From: Solirubrobacterales bacterium
GTDB taxonomy: Bacteria > Actinomycetota > Thermoleophilia > Solirubrobacterales > Solirubrobacteraceae
DNA length: 45,496 bases
NCBI GenBank assembly: GCA_019240305.1
Contig: JAFAYP010000521.1
Location: 64,818 to 110,313, forward strand
Direction: 5' to 3'
Below the pieces are notes generated by a model. That model saw only the letters and a program-made list of their open reading frames with translations, had not been told where the DNA came from and did no database searches. Shown in pieces: positions 17,116 to 25,553 of the stretch. Made by a program: the position numbers and the translations under genes. The first letter of the stretch is position 1. The number at the start of each line of letters is the position of its first letter.

Positions 17116-18153
17116 TCAGCTCTGCGTCCCGACCCGCGCGTACACCAGACCGGCGGTTGCATCCGGCTCGGCGGGCGGGCTCGCGCGCGCGAACCTGACC
17201 GCCGCCTCGACCTCGGCCCGCGCGGCCTCCTCAATGCTCCGGACCTCATCCTCGCCGAGCCAGCCGCGCCGCCGGGCATCGGTCTGCAGCCGCGCGAGCG
17301 GGTCCAGGCGCGCCCAGTCAGCCTCGGCCAGCGCTTCCCGGTAGGCCTGCGGGTCGCCCTCGTAATGACCCCGGAGGCGATGGGTGAGGCACTCGAGGAG
17401 ATACGGTCCCCGCCCGCCCCCCCGCCCGCTCCCGTCAGCCGCTCGGGCGCGGGCGAGGTATTCGCCGAACGCGCTCCACAGCGCCGGCACGTCACTTCCG
17501 TCGACGGTCCGGCGCTCGAAGTCGTAGGGCGCCACGACATCGCACACGCGCTCGACCTTGGTGTGAGCCGCGCGCGGAGTGAACTCGGCGAAGCCGTTGT
17601 TCTCGCACACGAAGATCAGCGGCAGCTCCCACAGGGCCGCGAGGTTCACCGTCTCGTGAAAGTATCCGCCCTGGACGGCGCCGTCGCCGAAGAACACAAC
17701 CGTCACCTGGTCCGTGCCGCGCAGCTTGGCCGCCAGCGCGTCGCCCGCCGCCAGCGGCAGGTTGCCGCCCACGACACCCGTTGCGCCCAGCAGCCCGTGC
17801 TCGCGATCGACCAGGTGCATCGAGCCGCCCAGGCCCCGGCACAGCCCATCCGAGCGACCCATCAGCTCGGACATCACACGGTCCATCGGCGCGCCCTTGG
17901 CCAGCGCGTGCCCGTGGGCCCGGTGGCCGCTGTAGACGGCGTCATCGTCGCGGAGCTGCCTGCAGACCGCGGCCGCCACCCCCTCGCCGCCGATGCTCAA
18001 GTGGATCAGACCGTGGACCAGAAGGCTCCGGGACAGCCTCGCCACCCGCTCCTCGAAGCAGCGGATGCGCCACATCGTGGCCAGCAGGGCCAGGGTGGTG
18101 GGGTGATCGAGCTCGGGCGACTTGGCCGGGCCGGTTCGCGTGGTTCGGGGCAC
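17116..18153 (-). CDS. 2-oxoacid dehydrogenase E1 component, alpha subunit (pair A)
   Basis: MWRIRCFEERVARL; GGSMHLVD; ThDP motif FFGDGAVQGGYFHETVNLAALWELPLIFVCENNGF; LRGHYEGDP loop. Confidence 0.9.
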   Translation of the reverse strand: MPRTTRTGPAKSPELDHPTTLALLATMWRIRCFEERVARLSRSLLVHGLIHLSIGGEGVAAAVCRQLRDDDAVYSGHRAHGHALAKGAPMDRVMSELMGRSDGLCRGLGGSMHLVDREHGLLGATGVVGGNLPLAAGDALAAKLRGTDQVTVVFFGDGAVQGGYFHETVNLAALWELPLIFVCENNGFAEFTPRAAHTKVERVCDVVAPYDFERRTVDGSDVPALWSAFGEYLARARAADGSGRGGGRGPYLLECLTHRLRGHYEGDPQAYREALAEADWARLDPLARLQTDARRRGWLGEDEVRSIEEAARAEVEAAVRFARASPPAEPDATAGLVYARVGTQS

Positions 18154-18157
18154 CGGG

Positions 18158-19138
18158 TCAGGCGGGCACCGGCGCGGTGCCCAGCACCTGGCGCACCGCG
18201 GCGGCGATCTTGGTGTCGTCAGGCAGCACGAACGCCTCCATCGGCTCGCTGTAGGGCACCGTGACGTCGAGTCCGGTCACCTGCCGGATCGGCGCCTTCA
18301 GCGTGGAGAAGCCATGTTCGGCGATCTCACCGGCGATCAGCGCCGAAGCCGCCGCATGCCGCGGCGCCTGGTCGACGAGGACCACGTGCCCGGTCTTCTG
18401 CACGGAGGTGAGGATCGTCGTCGTGTCGAGCGGCGCCAGCGTCCGCGGATCGATCACCTCGGCTTCGATCCCCTCGGCGGCCAGCGACGCTGCCGCGGCC
18501 AGGGCCTTGCCGACCATCCAGCCGGTCGCGACGATCGTCACGTCGCCACCTGCGCGACGGATCTGCGCCTGTCCGAACGGCACGAGGTACTCGCCGTCCG
18601 GCACCTCACCGGGCTCGAGCGTCAACAGGTAATGATGCAAGAAGCAGACCGGATTGTCGTCCCGGATCGCCGTGGCCATCAGTCCCTTGGCGTCGGCGGC
18701 GGTCGCTGGTAGCGCCACCTTGAGCCCGGGGATGCCGAGGAACATGCCGTAGATCGAGCCGGTGTGCTGCCCGGCCCAGCCGGCGGTGAACCCGTAGCCG
18801 GCCTTCAGGACCAGCGGCACCTTGACCCGCCCGCCGCTCATGTAGCGAAAGCGCGGGGCCTCGTTGACCACCTGGTTCATCGCCACCAGCATGAACTCGG
18901 CCATGTACAGCTCGACGACCGGGCGCAGGCCGGCCAGCGCCGCCCCGACGGCCATCCCTATCTCGGCGGTCTCGGCGATCGGCGTGACCCGCACCCGATC
19001 GTGGCCGAAGGCCCTGACGAATTCGTCGTTCTCGGTCGTGGCGAGGTTCTGACCGAAGTACAGAACGCTGTCGTCACGCGCCATCTCCAGCTGGATCGCC
19101 TCGTTGATCGCCGCTATGTAGGGAAGCTCGTGTGCCAC
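18158..19138 (-). CDS. 2-oxoacid dehydrogenase E1 component, beta subunit (pair B)
   Basis: INEAIQLEMARDDSVLYFGQNLATTENDEFVRAFGHDRVRVTPIAETAEIGMAVGAALAGLRPVVELYMAEFM. Confidence 0.9.
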   Translation of the reverse strand: MAHELPYIAAINEAIQLEMARDDSVLYFGQNLATTENDEFVRAFGHDRVRVTPIAETAEIGMAVGAALAGLRPVVELYMAEFMLVAMNQVVNEAPRFRYMSGGRVKVPLVLKAGYGFTAGWAGQHTGSIYGMFLGIPGLKVALPATAADAKGLMATAIRDDNPVCFLHHYLLTLEPGEVPDGEYLVPFGQAQIRRAGGDVTIVATGWMVGKALAAAASLAAEGIEAEVIDPRTLAPLDTTTILTSVQKTGHVVLVDQAPRHAAASALIAGEIAEHGFSTLKAPIRQVTGLDVTVPYSEPMEAFVLPDDTKIAAAVRQVLGTAPVPA

Positions 19139-19159
19139 TGTGTGGTCGTCTCCTGGATG

Positions 19160-20200
19160 CTAGGCGTAGACGTGGTTGACGGCGTCTGCGGGCTCGGGGA
19201 ACGGGCTGTCGAGCCCATACCGCACCGCCGCCTGCATCTCGTCGCGTACCTGCGCGGCAATGGCGTCGGCGCGCTCGGCGTCGAGCTTGCCGTCGGTGAC
19301 CAGACGAGCGCGGAAGCGAGGCACTGGATCCCCGCGCTTGGCGGCCTCGTACTCCTCGGCGGCGCCGAAGACCTCGACCGCCTCGTGCTCGGGGAAGTGC
19401 AGCGGCACCCCGGGCGGCGCGATGATGTTTCCGTGGGCGGAGAGGCGATAGAGCTTTGATTCCACCAGCGTGGGTCCGTGGCCCTCGCGCGCGCGTGCGA
19501 CAGCGGCCCAGACAGCTTCGTAGACCGCGATCGGGTCGCCGCCGTCGACGGTCACGCCCGGCATCGAGAAGGCCTTGGCCTTGACCGCCAGCGGCTCGCC
19601 GGCGGCTGCGTTGGCATCCTCCTGCTCCACGCGCGTGATCACGTTGTAGGAGTTGTTCTCCATCACGTAGACGACCGGGAGCTTCCACAGCGACGCGATG
19701 TTCAGCGATTCCGAGAACGCTCCCTGCTTGGACGCTCCGTCGCCGAAGAAGCACAGGACGACCTGATCCCGCTTTCGGATCTGCGCAGCGTAGGCGACGC
19801 CGGTGGCCTGGGGAATCCCCTGGCCGACGATGCCCGACGTGCCCATGAAGCCGCGCTCTGGATCCACCAGGTGCATCGAGCCGCCGTAACCGCCGCACAG
19901 GCCACCCGTGCGGCCGTAGATCTCGGCCATCATCGCCCGGGGATCGGTGCCGAGCACGAGCGGATAGCCATGGCAGCGGTAGGTGCACATGAGCTGATCG
20001 TTTTCTCGCAACGTGGCCAGGGCACCGACGATCGACGCCTCCGCACCGTCGGCCAGGTGGGTGTGGCCGCGGATCACGCCCGGATGCTCCTCGAAGGTGC
20101 GCTTGACCCGCTCCTCGAACTCGCGGATTCGCAGCATCTGGGTGAAGGCCCAGATCAGGCGCTCGTCATCGAGCTCGGCCGGGTTGTTGCTCGTGCTCAC
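19160..20200 (-). CDS. 2-oxoacid dehydrogenase E1 component, alpha subunit (pair B, divergent loop)
   Basis: MLRIREFEERVKRTF; GGSMHLVDPERGFMGTSGIVGQGIPQATG; CFFGDGASKQGAFSESLNIASLWKLPVVYVMENNSYN; start GTG at 20200. Confidence 0.88.
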   Translation of the reverse strand: MSTSNNPAELDDERLIWAFTQMLRIREFEERVKRTFEEHPGVIRGHTHLADGAEASIVGALATLRENDQLMCTYRCHGYPLVLGTDPRAMMAEIYGRTGGLCGGYGGSMHLVDPERGFMGTSGIVGQGIPQATGVAYAAQIRKRDQVVLCFFGDGASKQGAFSESLNIASLWKLPVVYVMENNSYNVITRVEQEDANAAAGEPLAVKAKAFSMPGVTVDGGDPIAVYEAVWAAVARAREGHGPTLVESKLYRLSAHGNIIAPPGVPLHFPEHEAVEVFGAAEEYEAAKRGDPVPRFRARLVTDGKLDAERADAIAAQVRDEMQAAVRYGLDSPFPEPADAVNHVYA

Positions 20201-20213
20201 TTCCGCTCCCCTC

Positions 20214-21083
20214 TCACGCGATCCCACGCGCAAACTGTGCGGCGGTCGCCTCGTATGCTCGCTCGAACTCCTGGTCGATCGGCAGGCTGCGCAGGTTCGC
20301 CGACAGCACCTCCACACCCCACGGCTGGTCGTATCCGGCCTGCAGGCATGCGTCGACATAGGCGGGGATGTCGAACTCGCCCTCGCCCGGCAGGCGCCGG
20401 TGGTTGACCGTCTCGTCGATGAGGTCCTCCATGTTCTGGTGCTGGCCGTCGGACAGCTCGACCCAGGACAGGTGCTCCGGCGGAATCCGGCCCAGATCCT
20501 CCGGGGTGATCCCCAGCTTGGCCATGTGCCAGGTGTCGATGGCCAGGCCGCCATTCGGGCGGCCCGCGCCCTCCACCAGTTCCAGGGCGGCGTCGAGCGT
20601 GTTGACGTTCACGTCAAACGGCATGAATTCGTACACGACCGCCGCATCAGTGTGCTCGGCGGCATCGTCGCAAAGCGCCCCGAACTCCTCGATCAGCCGG
20701 CCGAGCTCGCACGGCGTTCCCGGGATGTTGCCGACCTTGATGTGGTGCGCGTCGAACGTCGCGGCGGTGTCGAACAGCAGCGCGCGCCGGCGGTCGGAGC
20801 CGGCTCGCTCGGGGCGATCCGGCTCGACGAAGAAGTCGGCCAGAAACTCGACCTGAAGATGGGTCAGGCCGGCGTCGTCGAAGACCCGCTTCATCTCGTG
20901 CAGCGTGCTGGTCTCGAGCTGGTGCTCGATGTCCGCGTGCCACAGCCCCAGGCCGCGGAAGCCGACACGCGCGGCCTGGGCGCAGCGATCGACCCACGTG
21001 AACGTGCTCCACTCGCGCCCGACGTGCACGTCCGCCGGACCCGCGCTCGTCCAGTACAGGTCGAGCAACTCGATCTCGCCCAT
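20214..21083 (-). CDS. Sugar phosphate isomerase/epimerase-like TIM-barrel protein
   Basis: Overall AP-endonuclease-2-like fold motifs: HHIKVGNIPGTP, VVYEFMPFDVNVNTLDAALELVEGAG, GLAIDTWHMAK, WVELSDGQ, GEGEFDIPAYVDACLQAGYDQPWGVEVLS. Confidence 0.8.
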   Translation of the reverse strand: MGEIELLDLYWTSAGPADVHVGREWSTFTWVDRCAQAARVGFRGLGLWHADIEHQLETSTLHEMKRVFDDAGLTHLQVEFLADFFVEPDRPERAGSDRRRALLFDTAATFDAHHIKVGNIPGTPCELGRLIEEFGALCDDAAEHTDAAVVYEFMPFDVNVNTLDAALELVEGAGRPNGGLAIDTWHMAKLGITPEDLGRIPPEHLSWVELSDGQHQNMEDLIDETVNHRRLPGEGEFDIPAYVDACLQAGYDQPWGVEVLSANLRSLPIDQEFERAYEATAAQFARGIA

Positions 21084-21125
21084 CGACTCTCCTCTTCCTC
21101 ATTGCGGAGCCGCTGCCAAGCTAAC

Positions 21126-21148
21126 GCTGGCCTCGGGGTGGGGCCAGC
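21126..21148. terminator. Possible hairpin GCTGGCC-N9-GGCCAGC between the hydrolase and epimerase genes
   Basis: 7-bp perfect inverted repeat read directly; no clear U-tract, so terminator role is weak. Confidence 0.25.
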
Positions 21149-21173
21149 CAACCCGTGCAGGCGTTCTTGCCGA

Positions 21174-21914
21174 TCAGCGCGCCAGCTCGCCGGCGATCCG
21201 GTCCAGGGCCGTCACGAGCTCGTCGGTCCGTGACACCCAGGGCGAATGGTCGGTGTCGATCTCGATCACCGGATCACAGCCGGCGGCGCGATACATCCGC
21301 TGCTGCATCGCGGGCGGAATCGCACGGTCCTGGAGGCAGGTGACGTAGGCCCGGGGCAGCCTGGCGAACGCCTCGGGGTGATCGCCGGCGGCGAACGGCT
21401 GAGCGAACGCCGCCACGGGTTGAGGCCCGAGACGTTCGAGCCCCCACTCGACCTGCGCGTCGGTGGCGCAGCCCATGAGCGCCAGGGGTGCGGCCTCCCG
21501 CGGCATCCGGGCGATGGGCGGGTCGCCCATGACGACGATGTTGGCCTGGACCTGGTCATCGGCGGCCTCGGGGAGTGCCGTCAGGTCGAGCAGGCTCTGC
21601 CCGTCCTCGGGGATGAACGCCGCCACGTAGGCCAGCGCCGCGACCTGCTCGGGGCGGCGGGCGGCGGCCTGGGTGATCGCCATCCCGCCCATGCTGTGAC
21701 CGACCAGGAGCGCGGGGGGGCCTTCCCCGAGCGCCTCGCAGATCCGCTCCGCGTACGCCGTGAGCGTGACCTCGCCCAGCGGCGTCGGGTCCAGGCCGGC
21801 GCCGGGAAGGTCGATCGCCTCCACCTCGTGCCCGGCCGAGCGCAGGCCTGGCAGCACCGGCTCCCAGCACCAGGCGCCCGCGAACGCTCCATGTACCAGC
21901 AGGATTCTGGTCAC
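21174..21914 (-). CDS. Alpha/beta hydrolase (esterase/hydroxynitrile-lyase-type subfamily)
   Basis: ILLVHGAFAGAWCWEPVLPGLRSAGHEVEAIDLPGAG; nucleophile elbow GHSMGG; C-terminal DTDHSPW. Confidence 0.85.
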   Translation of the reverse strand: MTRILLVHGAFAGAWCWEPVLPGLRSAGHEVEAIDLPGAGLDPTPLGEVTLTAYAERICEALGEGPPALLVGHSMGGMAITQAAARRPEQVAALAYVAAFIPEDGQSLLDLTALPEAADDQVQANIVVMGDPPIARMPREAAPLALMGCATDAQVEWGLERLGPQPVAAFAQPFAAGDHPEAFARLPRAYVTCLQDRAIPPAMQQRMYRAAGCDPVIEIDTDHSPWVSRTDELVTALDRIAGELAR

Positions 21915-22000
21915 CGATCGGCGATCGTAACCGCGGCCGAGCCTCCCGGGCTCCGATCAGCGCTGGCGCTCATGCCGGACTGCGCTGAGGAGCAAGGCGG

Positions 22001-22030
22001 TTGACTTCCCCCGAAGCCTTCGCGTATAAG
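22001..22030 (+). promoter_or_regulatory. Candidate sigma70-type promoter TTGACT-N18-TATAAG for the 22085-31187 operon
   Basis: Direct reading; followed by SD-like AAGGGAGG at 22071-22078 and ATG at 22085. Confidence 0.6.
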
Positions 22031-22084
22031 AACCCAGGTCCCAGCCACGGCGCCAGGCGACCCCCATCGCAAGGGAGGTTTCAC

Positions 22085-23920
22085 ATGAGCACCACGGATC
22101 CTGCGCTCGGAGCGTTCCCGAGCCCGTACTCGGTGCCAACCCCGGCGGGGTGTGAGGGTTGGGAGGAGGGGTATCCGTACTACGCCGTGTTTGACGAGCG
22201 GCGGCGTGAAACCGACGAGAACCGCTTCTGGTTCTGGAACTCGATGCACTTCCCGGTCCCGATGCCGGCCTTCGACGTGATCTGCATCGATTCGCCGTAT
22301 CAGGCGGTGGGGTCGTGGCAGAACCGGGTGTTCGCCGTGCCGCCAGCGATGGGCATCGACTACCGAATCGTCAACGGCTACGTCTACATCTCGGGCAACC
22401 CGGTCACCGACCCGGAGAAGATCGCCGAACGAGCCGGCTTCTTCCAAGCGCGCGCCGGTCACTACTACGAGCACTGGACCGAGCTCTACGGCAAGTGGCG
22501 GGCGAAGATGGACGCTCTGATCGCCGAGCTGGGCGAGCTGCAGGTGCCCCACCTCCCCGAGTACGAGCCCGACGAGGTCGCCCTGGCCGACGACCGCAAC
22601 ACCGCGTTCTACGAGGTCCTCGACGCCTACGGGCGCTGCCTGCGGCTGCTCGATCTGATGTGGCAGCACCATTTCGAGTTCCTGCTCCTCGGCTACGGTG
22701 CCTACGCCACGTTCGTCGAGCTGTGCAAGAGCCATCTGCCCGACATTCCGGACCAGCACATCGCGCAGATGGTGGCGGGGATCGATGTGCTGCTGTTCAA
22801 GCCCGACGCCGAGCTGCGGCGGCTGGCCCGGCTGGCGATCGAGACGGGGGTCGACGGTGCCTTCGCGGAGGGCCGTACGCCTCAGGAGATCGACACCGAG
22901 CTCGCTCGCAGCGAAGCCGGGCGCAGCTGGCTGGCCGAGCTCGAGGAGGTCAAGGATCCGTGGTTCAACATGGCCACGGGAGACGGTCTGTACCACTACT
23001 ACCGCAGCTGGCTCGACGACCCGAGCATCCCGTATGCGGCCCTGATCGGACACATCGGTGCGCTCCGAGCGGGCCAGAAGATCGATCGGCCGACCGAGGA
23101 GATCGTGCGGGAGCGCGAGCGGCTGGCGGAGGGCTACGGCGCACTGCTCGATGAGGCGACGCGAGGCCCGTGGAATGACCTGCTGGCGCTGTCACGCACG
23201 GTGTTCCCCTATGTCGAGGAGCACAAGTTCTTCTGCGACTACTGGTTTCTGACCCGGTGGTGGAACAAGGTCCGCGAGTTCGGGGCGCTGCTGGCTGTGC
23301 ACGGGTTCATCGAGGACGGGGAGGACATCTTCCAGCTCTCCCGGCACGAGGTGGCCGTGGCACTGGACGAGCTGGTCCTCACCTGGGCCACCGGGGGCCG
23401 GCCGCTGGGCCCGCACCACTGGCCCGGAATCGTCGCCCGTCGCCGGGAGTTGCTCGAGCGGCTCGCGGCTTGGACGCCGCCGCCGGCGCTGGGCATCGCG
23501 CCGGAGGCGGTCACCGATCCGATGACGATCATGCTGTGGGGGGTGACCACCGAGCGAGTGCAGGACTGGGCCCGTCACCGGGACGGGGGCAACGAGCTGA
23601 ACGGGGCTGCGGCCTCACCCGGCGTGGTGGAAGGAGTCGCCCGGGTCGTCAGGTCGGTGACCGAGATCGCCGATGTACGCGACGGGGAGATACTCGTCTG
23701 CGGGAGCACGTCCCCGGCCTGGGCACCGATCTTCTCCAAGATCACCGCCACCGTCACCGACGTCGGCGGCGTGATGTCACATGCGGCGATCGTGTGCCGC
23801 GAATACGGGCTGCCCGCGGTCGTCGGCACCGGGCGCGCCACCTCGGAGATCCGCACCGGCCAGACGATCCGCGTCGACGGCTCAGGGGGGGTGGTGACAC
23901 TGCTCGACAGCGGTCGATGA
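22085..23920 (+). CDS. PEP-utilizing-enzyme mobile (phosphohistidine) domain protein; acceptor/His subunit of a split dikinase, phenylphosphate-synthase-like
   Basis: C-terminal TDVGGVMSHAAIVCREYGLPAVVGTGRATSEIRTGQTIRVDG; no PEP/pyruvate TIM-barrel after it; ~480-aa N-terminal region of unclear fold. Confidence 0.8.
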   Translation: MSTTDPALGAFPSPYSVPTPAGCEGWEEGYPYYAVFDERRRETDENRFWFWNSMHFPVPMPAFDVICIDSPYQAVGSWQNRVFAVPPAMGIDYRIVNGYVYISGNPVTDPEKIAERAGFFQARAGHYYEHWTELYGKWRAKMDALIAELGELQVPHLPEYEPDEVALADDRNTAFYEVLDAYGRCLRLLDLMWQHHFEFLLLGYGAYATFVELCKSHLPDIPDQHIAQMVAGIDVLLFKPDAELRRLARLAIETGVDGAFAEGRTPQEIDTELARSEAGRSWLAELEEVKDPWFNMATGDGLYHYYRSWLDDPSIPYAALIGHIGALRAGQKIDRPTEEIVRERERLAEGYGALLDEATRGPWNDLLALSRTVFPYVEEHKFFCDYWFLTRWWNKVREFGALLAVHGFIEDGEDIFQLSRHEVAVALDELVLTWATGGRPLGPHHWPGIVARRRELLERLAAWTPPPALGIAPEAVTDPMTIMLWGVTTERVQDWARHRDGGNELNGAAASPGVVEGVARVVRSVTEIADVRDGEILVCGSTSPAWAPIFSKITATVTDVGGVMSHAAIVCREYGLPAVVGTGRATSEIRTGQTIRVDGSGGVVTLLDSGR

Positions 23921-25008
23921 GCGCCGCCGCCGGCGGTCCCCACGGCCGGGCGCTGCACGGGCTGCGCCGTTCAGACGCGCCCGCGTTCGGGGGCAAGAGC
24001 ACCGGTCTCGGCGAGCTCCTCTCGGCGCAGATCCCGGTCCCACCGGGGTTCGCGCTCTCGACCACCGCCTTCGCCGCGTTCATGCGCGCATCAGACCTCG
24101 ATCACGTGGCTGACGAGGCGCTGGCGCCGGTCTTGACCGGGGACGTCGAGGCGACCCGGGAGGCATCACGCGAGATCGCCGCGGCCATGAGCTCGGCGCC
24201 GCTGCCGGGCGACGTCCGGGATGAACTCGCCGCGCGCTACGACGAGCTCGCCGCGAGCGCCGGGGTGCAGTCGCCGCCCGTGGCGGTACGTTCCAGCGCG
24301 GTGGGGGAGGACAGCGAGGACGCCACCTTCGCCGGCCAGCAGGAAACCCGCCTGTGGGTGCGCGGCGTCGAGGATGTCTGCGCGGCGGTGCGGGATTGCT
24401 GGACGAGCCTGTTCAGCCCGACGGCGATCAGCTACCGGGCCAGGCTGGGCGAGAGGTCACGGCCCGCCATGGGGGCCATCATCCAGCTGATGGTCGACGC
24501 CGCCGTCTCGGGCGTGATGTTCACCTGCAATCCGGTCAGCGGCGACCCGAGCATGGTCGCGATCAACGCCAGCTGGGGCCTCGGGCTGGCGGTGGTGGGC
24601 GGCGAGGTCACGCCGGACGATTACCTGGTGAGCAAGGTGACGGGTGAGATCGTCCGCGAGCAGCTGGGCGGCAAGCACGTGCAGTACGTCCCGAGCGTGG
24701 ACGGGCACGGAGCCGAGCTGGTGGAGGTTCCCGTGCCGCGGCGCGAGCTCGCATGCCTGGACGCCGAGATGCTGGCCGCGCTGATCGACCTCGGTCGCCG
24801 TGTCGAGCGCCACTTCGGCTCTCATCAGGACATCGAGTGGGCGATCGCCCGCGCCGGGGTGCCACCCGAGAACGTGTTCGTGGTCCAGTCGCGCCCGGTC
24901 ACCACGGTGCCCAGGCGGGTCAAGCCCACCGAGCCGCCGCCGTCGGCGCTCGCCCTGGTGATGGGCACCTTCGGCGCGGCCCAGACCCGGACCGAGGAGG
25001 AGCGGTAG
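23917..25008 (+). CDS. PEP synthase/PPDK N-terminal ATP-binding domain protein; ATP subunit of the split dikinase
   Basis: AFGGKSTGLGELLSAQIPVPPGFALSTTAF; VAVRSSAVGEDSEDATFAGQQET; GVMFTCNPVSGDPSMVAINASWGLG; DIEWAIARAG...VFVVQSRPVTT; ATGA overlap with the preceding gene. Confidence 0.88.
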   Translation: MSAAAGGPHGRALHGLRRSDAPAFGGKSTGLGELLSAQIPVPPGFALSTTAFAAFMRASDLDHVADEALAPVLTGDVEATREASREIAAAMSSAPLPGDVRDELAARYDELAASAGVQSPPVAVRSSAVGEDSEDATFAGQQETRLWVRGVEDVCAAVRDCWTSLFSPTAISYRARLGERSRPAMGAIIQLMVDAAVSGVMFTCNPVSGDPSMVAINASWGLGLAVVGGEVTPDDYLVSKVTGEIVREQLGGKHVQYVPSVDGHGAELVEVPVPRRELACLDAEMLAALIDLGRRVERHFGSHQDIEWAIARAGVPPENVFVVQSRPVTTVPRRVKPTEPPPSALALVMGTFGAAQTRTEEER

Positions 25009-25010
25009 GC

Positions 25011-25553
25011 GTGGGGCTGAGCCACGAGGATGTGCGCGAGATCCTGCGCATCATCGACGAGACACCGCTCGAGGAGCTGCGGATCGAGACCGACGGGTTC
25101 TCCCTGCACGTGCGAAAGGTCGGCGCCGCCGAGCCCGAGCCCGAGTCCGAGCTCGAGGTCGAGTCCGAGTCCGAGTCCGAGGCCGAGGTCGAGTCCGCGC
25201 CCTCGGCCGAGGCTGCGGCGCCGTCCGAGCGTGCCGCGAGAGCCGACCGCCCGCCGCCGGCGCCGCCCGCGCGGCCGGCCGAGGACCCCGAGGCTGACGA
25301 CGGGCTCGTGACCATCCCCTCGCCGATGCTCGGTACCTTCTACCGGGCCGAGTCCCCCGGCTCGCTGCCGTTCGTCGAGGTCGGAGCGCGGGTCGGACCC
25401 GAGACCACGGTCGGCATCATCGAGGTGATGAAGATGATGAACTCGGTTGCGGCCGGCGTGTCCGGAACCGTGGTCGAGGTGTGCTGTCAGAACGCCGCGC
25501 TGGTCGAGTACGGCGAGGCCCTGTTCAGGGTGCGCGCGGGTGAGGTGCAGTGA
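25011..25553 (+). CDS. accB: Biotin carboxyl carrier protein (BCCP)
   Basis: VTIPSPMLGTFYRAESPGSLPFVEVGARVGPETTVGIIEVMKMMNSVAAGVSG (biotinylation motif EVMKMMN); GTG start at 25011. Confidence 0.9.
   Translation: MGLSHEDVREILRIIDETPLEELRIETDGFSLHVRKVGAAEPEPESELEVESESESEAEVESAPSAEAAAPSERAARADRPPPAPPARPAEDPEADDGLVTIPSPMLGTFYRAESPGSLPFVEVGARVGPETTVGIIEVMKMMNSVAAGVSGTVVEVCCQNAALVEYGEALFRVRAGEVQ
25131..25196. repeat. Hexamer-like GAGNCC low-complexity run encoding an acidic Glu/Ser/Pro linker in BCCP
   Basis: gagcccgagcccgagtccgagctcgaggtcgagtccgagtccgagtcc...; protein EPEPESELEVESESESEAEVES. Confidence 0.8.

Noticed and set aside
22085-25008. Canonical PEP synthase split into two genes for gluconeogenesis
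   Set aside because: No PEP/pyruvate-binding TIM barrel follows the phosphohistidine domain, so a pyruvate acceptor is unlikely, though not excluded
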